Part shown: piece by piece, positions 1-8,514 of the stretch | Position numbering within the stretch: position 1 is the stretch's first letter | Layout: every line of letters begins with the position of its first letter | NCBI GenBank assembly: GCA_003427395.1 | Contig: BFEA01000354.1 | Coordinates: 1,512,549 to 1,533,044 of the forward strand | Reading direction: 5' to 3' | DNA length: 20,496 nt | From: Chara braunii | Taxonomy: Eukaryota > Streptophyta > Charophyceae > Charales > Characeae | Position numbers and translations under genes: made by a program | The notes under the pieces: generated by a model | Database searches by the model: none | What the model saw: the letters and a program-made list of their open reading frames with translations, nothing else | What the model was told of the DNA's origin: nothing

Positions 1-822
1 GGGCGGGGTGAGAATGGGCGGAGGGTTAGTAGATTTCGCCAGTCTTCACTCCAAGCTGGGCGCTTGGTTGGCGACGTGCGGCTTTGGTCCGTTGTTGTCT
101 GTGAAGCTGTGGCTACTGCTGGCGAGGTGGGCGCGTAGCTTGCTGACGATCCTCCTTCGACAAAGGCTCTCCACGTAGGCGTTCTCCACGTAGTTAACTG
201 GTTGACTGATTGTCCTCCTCCGACAATGACTCTCCACGTAGTTTGCTGTCGAGGTGGGATGCGAGTGAGCTCTTCCCACGCAGATTNTGTTTCGACCGTC
301 GAATGGGCTCTTCGCCGGCTTATGTCCGGATGCCCAAAAATGAAGAAGGTGGATTCACGTGGCGATGGTGGGAGGAGGGTTGTCCCTCCTGCTTGGCAAG
401 AGGAAGGGCGGCTGCTGCCGCTGGTCTCGAGAATCGAATGCTATTCCAATCGGGGTTCGCAGAGGCGCGTCTTCTGCGCGCTGGCTGTCTCGGATGAGTC
501 ACGTCCCGATCAGTCCGTGTGCTCCTTGATGCTTCTGGTCTCCCTTCCCACGTGCGTGGGGTGCTGATGGCAGGATCCTCGGTGGCTGTCAGTTCCATCT
601 CGGCGATGGCCGTCGACGTTGGGCGATGGCGGCGAGGTGAGTTCGTGTTGTCGCGTTCGAAAACCCGGCGCGCAGCTCGGCCGGGCGCAGGATCGATGGG
701 CGGGAATCGGCTGGTGCGTGGGTGCTGGGCGGGTGCCCGCGGGCGAGAGCCCGGCGGGGTCGGGCCGGTAGCTGGCGTGAATTAGTGCAGCTTTCCGGTA
801 GCGCTATCCGTCGGCGCTGGCG
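1..822. other. GC-rich stretch without a recognisable gene
   Basis: The stretch is GC-rich, most strongly at about 640-780. It contains several open frames, but none shows a recognisable motif and their composition looks like chance open frames in GC-rich DNA. It lies downstream of the broken 3' end of LINE-A. No endonuclease or reverse transcriptase motif is present, so LINE-A's ORF2 does not continue here. One ambiguous base is at 287. Confidence 0.5.
145..241. repeat. Imperfect direct repeat around tctccacgtag
   Basis: The 11-mer tctccacgtag occurs three times, at 168-178, 183-193 and 231-241. A longer imperfect unit (gac/gatg, cctcct, cgaca, then the 11-mer) is seen at about 145-178 and again at about 208-241, an offset of 63 bases. 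This looks like a small degenerate tandem duplication. No function is evident. Confidence 0.6.
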
Positions 823-3277
823 CTAGTTACTTTCGGTGCTGGCTGTGAATGTTTCTACATTTTGTCTTGCTGCCAATTTTTGCAGATTGATTGTCATTTC
901 GGTTGTTTCCCTGTTTTGATCCCTCAGCACAGTGATTTGTGCTTTGAGGATCTCCTTTTGCCTGTCGAGATCCTCCTTCTCGTCCGAGGGTCTGTCCTCT
1001 CCGTCTTCTTCTGGTTCTTGGTTCTGTGCGCTTGCTGTCTGGGTGGGTTGCCCTTTTCCTCTTCCTCCTCTGCGTTTTTTGTTCGGTTTTTGGGAGTCTG
1101 CGTTAATGTAGGACTTGGGCCAGATGAGGCTGTTCAGTGTTTGGTTTCCTTGATTGCCTGCATCTGCCAGTTTGGCGCCGTACCGTGCAGCAAAGAATTC
1201 TGACAATTCCTGTTCTCATTCTAGGATTTCGTATTGATTGTCTGTGGGGAACAGATTGCTCAGTGTTTGCTGTGTCGGGTTGAAGTTTTGTAGGTTGCAG
1301 ATGTGTTTTTTGTGTGCAACTTTGATTTCGAATTCTACTTCCCTTTCTCTTTCCAGTCCCTTGACGTATTCTGCGAGCCAACTGTGGGTGTCTTCCTGAT
1401 CTTCCTCACTTGTTCCTTCAGGTGCATCCTGATCTCTTCCCATGTGTGCATCTTCCTCTGAAGAATCCTGTGCTATGTTGTCATCTGCCATAGTCCCGTC
1501 TTCTTCCCCATTCTCTTTTCCTTCTCCCTGTTCACCTCTTCCTCCTGCTGTGCCTTCCTCATCTCCTTCCTTCATCATTTCTTCTCCTTCTTCGTTGTGG
1601 CCTCCCTGGGTTCCTCTATGTTTCCTCCCTTTGCTGTCCGCATTTCCTCCCTCTTCTTCTTCCTGGTCTTCCTGTGTCTTGTCAAAGTCTGCTTCCATCT
1701 CCTCCGTTGTTGTGTCGAGACCCTCGAGTTTGGTGCTTTTGCCCTGTGCTGTGCTGTGGGCAGGCGAGTTGGATGGAGATTGGTTGGCTTTTCTTTTGAG
1801 CCTTTTGTGTGTACCATTGGATGAGCTGTCCCCTTGAGGTTTCTGCGATTCCTTGGTAATCTGTTGGGTATTATGCGTATTGGTTGCTTGTAGGATCTTG
1901 TCTCGTGCATGCATATTCTCAAAATAGGCTTTCTCAGTTGAGCTGCCTGTTTTGATTAATTCCTGCAAGGTGTCTTTCCTGTGCTCGTCTTCCATAATCC
2001 CTTGCGAGTCCAGGATTTGCTTTTTTAGGTAACCTCCTTCCCTGTCTTCGATTTTCCTCGCCCCCTTTGTTTGCCATTGGCTGCCGTGTGGTGGGTATAC
2101 ATCGGGATGGACTGATGGTTCACCCTGTAGTGTCCATACCCATTTTGGGTCATCCAACCTGTTGCGAAGACCCATCCATGGTAGGTGGGGTCGTCGACGA
2201 ACCACAGACCTGAGATTGCTTCACATTCGACCAGGTTAGCTTGGATCTGTCCTGGTTTCCCTGCTCTGTCCCTGTTGAGCGGACAACTCCTGTCGGTGTC
2301 CAGGTGACCCTTTCCTCTACACTTGAAGCATCTTGGGTTGGTTTTGGTGGAGAGGAAGACTGTCAACTTCTGACCATTGGATTTTTGGAATAGTCAGGTA
2401 TTTGGAAACTGTAGGGAGATGCCTGACGGGACTTCCAGACAAGCGATTCTGGAGTCATGATTGGGAGCTAGGAATTCAGGGCCTGAAGCCAGCCATTCGA
2501 TGACTGGGTTGTTTGGATATGCTTTCGCCAGCTTGTGCTCCACGAAGCTGTGCAAACCCTCCGCGATGTTATCGAACTGAATCCAGAAGTGGTTTCGCAG
2601 CATGTTCTATCTGTGTCTTGAGGCATTGGGCTGCGGAGCTCGTCTGGGTTTCCAGTTTGTAAATGTGACTACTCCCCTTTTGCATTTGAGACTGTTTAAG
2701 GAGATTAGGTAGCGTGCGTAGGCTTTATCCGGGGCGACAATCATGACTGTGTTGCGCGCTCGTTTATGGTATGTGATGTCTGGTTCCGTGCCTGGAATTT
2801 CCTTGAGGGATCGGAGGATGTCCTGGACCCAAGAACATTTTTCATTCGGGGACATGTCTGCGCACTTCTGTGGGAAATTAAACAAGACTGCGTGCTTGTT
2901 AAACACCTCTTCACAGTTGGACTCATCTTCTTCCGGATATTCCCAAATCTCTACCTGCTTTTCTCCTTCTCCTTCGTCTGAGGGGATCGCCTGTTTGATA
3001 AGATTCACTTTGGATTTGATCTGCTTGCGATGAGAAAATCCATTGCCTTTTGGGCCAGGGACCTCGAGGCCACTTCGGAGGTTGAAGATTTTGAGTCTTT
3101 TTGTGAGTTGCCTGAAGGTGGCGCTTGTGATCCCCGTGGAGCTTGAGCCTGGTCATGTGAATGTCCTCCTGGAGTGAGCTCTTTATCCGGGTTTGCGGGA
3201 TTTGTTGGCTTCTGTTGCTTGGACTCTTTCTTTAATGTCTCAGCGTACGAGATCGCCATGTTGTGTTGGTGCTTCAA
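823..3277 (-). pseudogene. LINE-A ORF1 pseudogene (zinc-knuckle RNA-binding protein)
   Basis: LINE ORF1 proteins bind element RNA and act as chaperones for target-primed insertion. The N-terminal MAISYAETLK segment begins at about 3259. The WEYPEED and VLFNFPQKCADM segments follow at about 2950-2860, and HFWIQFDN at about 2590. The knuckle CFKCRGKGHLDTDRSC (CX2CX4HX6C) is at 2283-2330. After it comes an acidic Glu/Gly-rich linker (about 1700-1420) and a helical block ending in EFFAARYGAKL at about 1200. Alignment by eye to the ORF1 of LINE-B shows five lesions: a frameshift near 3010-3040, in-frame TAG at 2607-2609, TGA at 2394-2396 (Trp in LINE-B), a frameshift near 2165-2185, and TGA at 1216-1218. 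The C-terminal domain seen in LINE-B is missing beyond 823. The gene is dead, and the homology call is strong. Confidence 0.85.
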
Positions 3278-3381
3278 TTTGCGTGGTTGCAGTCCTGTGA
3301 TCCTGCTTTCCGGTGTGTCTTGCGTGGAGAGAATCTGTGTATAGTTTATCCGATTTAATCTTCAGAAATGTGGCCCGCGTT

Positions 3382-3403
3382 CAGCATCCCTTCTTGGGGA
3401 TCG
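3382..3403. promoter_or_regulatory. Conserved 5'-leader motif of the LINE family (LINE-A copy)
   Basis: The motif cagcat...cttggggatcg lies about 105-145 bases upstream of the ORF1 start of LINE-A. Similar blocks (cagcatttcgcc...ccttggggatc) occur twice upstream of ORF1 in LINE-B, at 19804-19834 and 19964-19995. Conservation outside the coding region between two otherwise diverged copies suggests part of the element's leader or internal promoter. Any function is inference. Confidence 0.4.
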
Positions 3404-3545
3404 TACAGAGATCGGAAGATGATCTTCTCTTTCTCTATCGGGGATGATCAGCTGCTTACCGGCAGGGGAGAAATGTTCTAGAATCAGATAGATTCGAGTA
3501 TTGAGCCAGAGGATTTCCTCTGAATTGCTATGTGGTGCTAGTGGC

Positions 3546-3660
3546 GTGAATAAAATAATAATTAATAATTAGATAATTATTAATTAATTATAATTACACC
3601 AATAAAGAATGACAATAAATAATATATCAATTTACTGAATTTTACTCTAAATAATTACCA
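3546..3660. repeat. AT-rich island with a perfect palindrome
   Basis: About 110 bases are nearly pure A/T, against a balanced or G-rich background. The arms aattaataatta (3560-3571) and taattattaatt (3574-3585) are exact inverted repeats separated by two bases, extendable by one more pair. No gene is present. It may be a low-complexity insertion site or the relic of a small element. It lies just outside the 5' leader of LINE-A. Confidence 0.65.
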
Positions 3661-4261
3661 AGACAATCACTTGGCTTGGGGATGAGAGTTGTGTGGGAGT
3701 CTGCAATGTGGGGATCAATGAGTTAGGCTACTTGTTGTTTGTTTCTCTCATGGTATTGTGTTTCCTCGCTTGGTTGGAGGGTGGTCAGTATATCGTATGT
3801 TAAACGGTCGGTGTGACTGTGCACTCGGCGGGGGGTGGGGGGTAGCTCTGTAGGGAGGGCTTGAAGTGATATTGGGCTTTAGGTGGTGGTGTTGGGTGTA
3901 AGTGTCGTTCAGGAGGGGTGGGAGTGAAAGAATATTACTGTTGGGTTATTCTGGGTGGTAGGGTTCGAGTTATTCTTCTTCTTATTTCGGTGGGTAGAGC
4001 CTACTCCCTTCCTATGCTTGCTTTAGTTTGGTGCTGAGAAGTGTTGTGTGGACTGGTAATAATGGGGTGTGTGGCGATGTGGGATAAGTCGTGCCGTGGG
4101 GAGAGTACTCTCAGCATGAGGGTTATGCTAGCGCAGTGGGGGGTGAGTAGGGTGTAGTGGTCAGTGTGTGTGTGGCGGGAGGTTGGTGCGTGTGTTGATA
4201 CTACGAGTTCGGGCGACGACTAGGGTGCGCTCCAAATAGGTTTTTGTGCCTCTCTATCTAG
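3661..4261. other. G/T-rich stretch without a gene
   Basis: The plus strand is rich in G and T (many gtg, gggt and ttgg words) with stops in every frame. No coding motif, tRNA or LTR edge was recognised. Two six-G runs at 3830-3835 and 3837-3842, followed by GGG at 3853-3855 and 3857-3859, form a loose G-quadruplex-like pattern. The 10-base middle loop is longer than the usual limit of 7. Confidence 0.4.
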
Positions 4262-5240
4262 TCTTCTTTGCCAACGCCGGGATCTGCATTCGAGCCCTTT
4301 CTTCCACCCGTGGTACCGGAGCCGACGGTGTTGGACGAAATCTGTAATTCTGTTTGTCTCGTCCGTCTGTCTTATACTGTCTGGCTACTCGATAAAGGGT
4401 TGGACTTCGGAAGTTACCCACAAATACCCATGTTCCTCTATTCTATATTCGGAAGTTGAGAATGATGGTTTCTCGGAATCCTTCCCGATAAAGGTCTTGT
4501 GCTCCCTGGTGAAAGCCAAAGTGTGGTCTTCTGTCCTCCTTTCGCTGAGGTTCGCGCCCGCTGAGATCGTAGTATTTATGAGTGGCTAGACTTACCACAT
4601 TAGAAAGGAGTCTGTCTGACCTTATGTGATGCTGCGGTGTGTCTCCGCATCGGTTGTCACTCGCTGATGCTGTGTGGGGCTTGAAAAAATAAACCCCGTC
4701 TTGTGACCTCTTCGATCCTCTTCAATTCTTCTTTCTTTACTCCGTCCCTTCCCTTGCCTCTTTCTTTACTCTTCACTTATTGCGTCGTGGTCGCCTGTTC
4801 CCTAGCCCTTATAGGACATTTCTTTCCTTGTCCCTTTCCTTCCTTTTCCCTTTTCTTTCCGCACTTCAGTGTTGTTTCATCGTCCTTCCTTACCCATCAT
4901 TGTCCGCCCTTGTCCTTTCCGTTGTTTAGCTGTGGCTTGTTTCCTCACTCCCTCCCGTCCTTCTTCCCCTCCTCTTCCCTTCCTTTGCTTGATCGAGGTA
5001 GCCACGCCCGAAGGTGTGGCGTGACCTGGCGTGTGTGGTTTCTTGCCTCTCCTCTCTCTTTCCCGCCCAGAATTGAACGTTCGAAGTGGAAGACGTGCGC
5101 GATGCTTTCGCGCTGGTTCGCACGCGGGACAGGCGAAAATCGCGAGCGTTAGCGGACCGTGCTAACCGGTACGGCGCGAGCGCTCCGAAGCGCACCTCTC
5201 TGGTTAACAAAGCCCTAAATTTTCAGGGCAGGTTTTTTTC
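4262..5240. other. Gene-free region with a long pyrimidine tract
   Basis: From about 4700 to 4990 the plus strand is strongly C/T-biased (tctttcctt-type words). This opens long frames rich in Phe, Ser, Leu and Pro that do not look like real protein. An aataaa-like word (aaaaaataaacccc) lies at about 4684-4697. No retroelement or host-gene motif was recognised. The tract could be a decayed LTR or untranslated region, but nothing proves it. Confidence 0.35.
5148..5229. repeat. Series of small hairpins
   Basis: Three short inverted repeats follow one another. They are gttagc/gctaac (5148-5153 with 5161-5166, 7-base loop), gcgct/agcgc (about 5180-5193, 4-base loop) and gccct/agggc (about 5212-5229, 8-base loop). 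A further taacc (5163-5167) / ggtta (5202-5206) pairing could enclose the middle one. The stems are short, so folding is only a suggestion. Confidence 0.35.
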
Positions 5241-5246
5241 AGGGTC

Positions 5247-5320
5247 ATTATAACAAACGTCCCACACCTTTATCGCAACTTGGCAGCAGAAAAGGGCTTA
5301 TTATAACAAACGTCCCACAC
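5247..5320. repeat. Exact 21-base direct repeat
   Basis: The same 21 bases (core taacaaacgtcccacac) occur at 5247-5267 and 5300-5320, an offset of 53 bases. They lie just past the last recognisable integrase coding sequence of the Ty3-type element. This is the area where its 3' untranslated region or polypurine tract would be expected. No LTR edge (tgttagg on this strand) was found here. Confidence 0.7.
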
Positions 5321-5354
5321 TTTAACAGTACTTAGTGCTTGAGATGTTCTTCTT

Positions 5355-5971
5355 CTATTTTTCTTTTTTCCTGACTGACATACCAGTTTTTTGTCCCAAG
5401 TCAGGGTTGGTGGCATAAAACATGAGGTGCGTGGATTTCTCTATGCATTTATGACTGCAAGCTCGGAATAACATGCTTGCATAATGGTCTGTGTTGCCTC
5501 CAACACACTGCTCATGGGGAAACCAATCAACAATGATGAAGAGCATGTCGTTTCTATCCTTTGCCACCGGTGAAGGTCCGGAAGTGGCCTTTCGAAGTTG
5601 CCTCACGTCCCCCACCCATGAAGTCCATGGAGATTGACTGCCCAAGCCCTCTCGGTATAGGCAACAGTTGCAGAAGTCCATATGGTTGATGACTTCTGGT
5701 TTTTGTTCGTTGGCAAACAGCACAACTATTTACGTATTCCGCTGCATCATTCCTCATGGAAGGCCAATAGAAACGCTCAGATAACCTCATTAAGGTCTTC
5801 TTGGAACCGAAATGCCCTTGGATGTTGTACCATTGGCCGAGCACATTCACCCTCAATTCTTGTGGCATGCAAAGTCTTTGCACACCCTTGTATATATTCC
5901 ACGAACAGCAAAGCCCTCTGCAATGTATAATCCGGTGTTGAACCCGGATCTGCCTTCAGATTTGCGATCAC
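5355..5971 (-). pseudogene. Integrase remnant of the Ty3/gypsy element
   Basis: Integrase inserts the element's DNA into the genome. The zinc-binding segment (about 5883-5690) shows GHFGSKKTL, RFYWPSM and CAVCQRTK, then the GLLQLLPIP linker, and ISMDFM at about 5640-5620, which holds the first catalytic Asp. A separated frame carries FIIVDWF and ASMLFRA (about 5550-5450). In the HHCC finger the first His is replaced by Tyr (GQWYNIQGHFG). The expected SDRD-type block with the second catalytic Asp is not recognisable. The sequence changes frame around 5572-5608, where a 37-base segment shared with the neighbouring insert interrupts the core. The C-terminal part is missing. It is inactive. Confidence 0.8.
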
Positions 5972-6030
5972 CCTTGTATACCACGAATAGCAAACCCCTC
6001 TTCAATGTATAATCTGGGTTCAACACTGGT
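5883..6030. repeat. Diverged tandem duplication of an integrase segment
   Basis: The stretch 5883-5945 and the stretch 5972-6030 are diverged copies of each other. Both contain cccttgtata...ccacga, agcaaa, cctct and caatgtataat before a (g)gttcaaca or gttgaaccc block. On the minus strand both read as a PDYTL(Q/K)R segment that normally precedes the integrase zinc finger. The second copy forms the left end of the block that interrupts the element. Confidence 0.65.
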
Positions 6031-6237
6031 GAAACGGTTTCACCTTTCTGCTGTCACAAATGCGGGGCCTAGAGTTCGAACCCCAGACCTCACTTTGCCC
6101 ATGTACAGTATCGAGTCGACCCCGAGTGCTGGAACCCGTGACCTGTGTTTTGGTAGTTGTTTGTCGTTTGTCATAAGTCTGTGTAGTGGTAGGGGTTCGA
6201 TCTGCAGGTCTGTCGAATAGGAGTCACAGCCCTGTAG

Positions 6238-6333
6238 AGGTCGTAGCTGAAGGTATTCTTAAAGGTCAAGGTCGTAGCTGCTACAGTCCTGAAAGGTCAA
6301 GGTCGTAGCTGCTACAGTACTTGAAAGGCCAAG
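6238..6333. repeat. Short minisatellite, about 31-base unit
   Basis: An identical 27-base core (starting aaaggtcaaggtcgtagctg) lies at 6261-6287 and 6292-6318. Partial units are present before (aggtcgtagctg, 6238-6249) and after (gaaaggccaag, 6323-6333). It lies inside the block that interrupts the Ty3-type element. Confidence 0.75.
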
Positions 6334-6562
6334 TCCACAGAATTCCGGAAGGTCTGGAAGTGGCCTTTCGAAGTTGCCTCACGTTTAGTCAGAGGCAAGT
6401 GGGCAAGTGGTGAGCCCAACTGCGTTACGTCGGCAGAGCGACTGCATCGGGTTGGCAGTGCAAACCCATCCAGTCAGCGGTACCAGTCCAGCCAGTCCCA
6501 GTCCAGTCAAGCAAGTACCATGAGGGACTGTGTGCACCAGGGGCCCGGTGGAAAGGGGCAGA

Positions 6563-6586
6563 CCAATGAGTGACAGAAGTATAAAT
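6563..6586 (+). promoter_or_regulatory. Possible pol II promoter (CCAAT and TATAAAT)
   Basis: A CCAAT word (6563-6567) is followed 12 bases later by TATAAAT (6580-6586) on the plus strand, then a GC-rich stretch. The TATA word is good, but the CCAAT is much closer to it than usual. No open reading frame of note follows. If the interrupting block is a solo LTR or similar element, this could be its promoter. The call is weak. Confidence 0.25.
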
Positions 6587-7149
6587 CAAGAGGCAGCGCC
6601 CAGCCATTCATTCATTCGCTGCGTAAGCCATGTGGAAGCGCTGCCCCAGCGACTTGTGCGAGCTGGGTCTGCAGAGCGCCTGAAGCCGAAGTGGGCAAGA
6701 AGAAGATAGCGTAGCCATAGTAGTAGTAGCGAGCGGCCATAGCTGCCATGGGTTAGAGATAGGGGTTAGTGTGTGTGTGTGTGTGTGTGCGTGAGACCGA
6801 GTACATGTGCGTGGAGTATTCAGGGTGATCCAGAGTGGAGTACGTGCGAACAGTCGTGTTGGACACAGCGACGAGAGTTGGGTGTACGGGTGCTGTTGCG
6901 CCATAGCTGGATGAAGCGAGTTTGCATCTGAACTGTGGTCTTGGTTTGCATATCTCTGAGCTTTGAGTGGTCGCCTGGCGCCAGTGTGAATTGCTATCTG
7001 TTTGCATGTATGCGAAGTGAAGAAGAAAGTGAGTCTGATTGCACTGGATCTGCCTTCAGATGATCAGCTGAGAATACACAGGATCAGCTGCATAGGCTCT
7101 CGCAATTCTGTCAATCAGACTGTTGCTAACTCTCCATTTTGGCAATATG

Positions 7150-7592
7150 GCTCCAGTGCATCCGCAACTTTATTATAATTCCCCTTCTTGTGATTCAAGC
7201 CAAAGTGGAAGGCATTGATATAAGCAGAACATTTGCCTAGCTTATCTGATAACTTAGGTTGCGTCTTCAACTGTTGAAGAGTCTAATGATCTGAATAGAT
7301 CTTCAAGGGGCACCCTAGCAAGTAATGTCTCTATGTCCTCAGGGCATAACACAAAGCATAAAGCATTTCTTGTAGGAACTAGCTGCAGCTCTCTTGGAAG
7401 GCATCTTCTTCAGCAAATACTCCATGGGTCGTAAGCCACGCCCATCCTCTTGCTATACACTGCCCGAATACCAAACTGACTAGCGTCGGTGGTTAGCACG
7501 AATGGCACTGCAGGATCTGGAACTGTCAAGATGGAATGTCTAATGAGGCGATTCTTGAGAGTCAGAAAGGACCTTTCACACTGCTGTATTCA
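7150..7592 (-). pseudogene. RNase H domain remnant of the Ty3/gypsy element
   Basis: RNase H removes the RNA strand during reverse transcription. Read on the minus strand, the pieces are CERSFLTLKNRL, then VLTTDAS (about 7505-7480, first catalytic Asp), QEMLYAL (about 7370, catalytic Glu), YALRT, RHYLLGCPLKIYSDH (about 7330-7290, third acidic residue), LQQLKTQPKLS and KVADAL (about 7150). These are the standard landmarks in the standard order. Lesions include TGA at 7590-7592, where this family has Trp before the domain, TAG at 7331-7333, where RTWRHYL is expected, a stop after SDH where Gln is usual, and frameshifts between 7480 and 7370. It follows directly on the reverse transcriptase. Confidence 0.8.
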
Positions 7593-8500
7593 CTCATATG
7601 GGACATCCTTCTCAGTCAATCGGGTCAATGGTGTGGCAATGGTGGCTCGACCTTCAACGAACTTCTTATAGTAATTGACCGTGCCCAAGAATGACCTCAC
7701 ATCTCTCACATTTTGTGGAATTGGCCACTCTGCAACAGCCTCCATTTTCTTGGCTTCTGGCCGAACTTCAGACCCATAAATCTCATGCCCAAGGTATAAT
7801 ATCTCTTCATTCCCTAATTTGCTTTTCTTCACGTTGATCTTGTGCTTCCCCTTTCTCAATGCCTCAAACACTGCCTTCAGATGCTCCCCGTGCTCCTGAA
7901 CAGTGCGGCTGAACACAAGGATGTCATCGACCACTAAAAACTGTTCCAAATGATCCCTGAGCAACTAATGTCTCAATGCCTCAAACACCTGCCCCTGAAA
8001 CGTGGCAGGTGCGCTGGTCAGTCCAACGGCATAACAATGAACTTACAGTTGTTGTATCCAGTTCTGAACGTTGTCTTATGCTGATCTGCAAGTTCCACTC
8101 CGGTCTGATGATAGCCACTCTTCCGGTCAATCTTGGAGAAAACGCTGCAGCACTGCACTCTGTACAATAGGTCATCAATGTGTGGCAACGGCTCCACGTT
8201 CTTGACGGTGATATTATTCAAACCGCGGTAGTCGATACACAAATTGACTCCACCATCCTTCTTTGTTGCGAATAATATTGGCGCTCCGTATGGCGAAGTC
8301 TAAGCTTGATCCATCCTGTCTCTGTGAGTTCTGTGAGCTGCTTTTTCAACTCTTCGACGTCTGTGGGCAACATACGCTCGACGAATGGGACTAAGCAGGG
8401 AGAATGCAAACTGGCTCTTCTTGCAGACCTTTGTACCCTCTTCTGTAAGTTGCTGCAATCTTCCAAAGTCGTTCTTGCTGCGAAGGGTTTGTGCATCCAT
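7593..8500 (-). pseudogene. Reverse transcriptase remnant of the Ty3/gypsy element
   Basis: The N-terminal piece LPTDVEELKKQLTELTETGWIK is at about 8390-8310. MCIDYRGLNNITVKN, LPHIDDLL and FSKIDRKSGYHQTGVE, with the first catalytic Asp in SKID, lie in 8242-8060. After a frameshift, GLTSAPATFQG is at about 8030-7995. The palm box reads FLVVDDILVFS (codons at 7923-7934) where Ty3-type enzymes have YxDD, so the Tyr and one residue are lost. The thumb-side GHEI and FLGTVNYYKKFVEG motifs follow, to 7620. Lesions are frameshifts near 8270 and 8030 and an in-frame TAG near 7965. The family assignment is firm and the gene is inactive. Confidence 0.88.
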
Positions 8501-8514
8501 TGTAGTGACCCATG

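Larger units (their letters stand above)
823..3410 (-). mobile_element. LINE-A: non-LTR retrotransposon fragment (5' part only)
   Basis: This is a minus-strand LINE remnant. It contains a 5' leader (about 3278-3410) and a heavily broken ORF1 (3277 to 823). It belongs to the same family as LINE-B at 14609-19997. Both share the segments (W)xYPEE, FWxQFDN, GPEFLAP/PEFLAP, a CX2CX4HX6C zinc knuckle, a GWVF block, a W(V/L)xxYV helical block and the EFxAxRY block, in the same order. ORF2 (endonuclease and reverse transcriptase) is completely absent. The copy therefore lost its 3' part, which is opposite to the usual 5' truncation of LINEs. The outer limits are estimates, because no target-site duplication or poly-A tail is visible. 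Confidence 0.85.
5971..7045. other. Inserted block splitting RNase H from integrase
   Basis: The bases ggatctgccttcagat at 5946-5961 recur exactly at 7046-7061, and both are followed by gatca (after ttgc in the left copy only). On the minus strand the integrase-side frame (IANLKADPG) would continue directly into the RNase H side (ADPVYSQLI) if the block were removed. The block has no recognisable protein. It holds a B-box-like gttcgaacccc (6074-6084), its inverted partner ggggttcga (6192-6200), a minisatellite (6238-6333), a CCAAT and TATAAAT pair (6563-6586), degenerate ccagt repeats (about 6469-6510) and a (GT)n run near 6769-6790. It may be an unknown non-autonomous element or rearranged DNA. 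Confidence 0.55.

Noticed and set aside
202-567. Overlapping open frames in the GC-rich left end
   Set aside because: Several frames on both strands are open together because of base composition. None has recognisable motifs or complexity.
1442-1837. Open frame rich in Ser and Pro on the plus strand
   Set aside because: It is the reverse of the acidic Glu-rich linker of LINE-A ORF1. The minus-strand frame matches LINE-B and is the real one.
4703-5152. 149-codon plus-strand frame with hydrophobic residues, looking like a membrane protein
   Set aside because: Its Phe/Ser/Leu/Pro content comes from a C/T-rich tract. There is no sequence complexity typical of a real protein.
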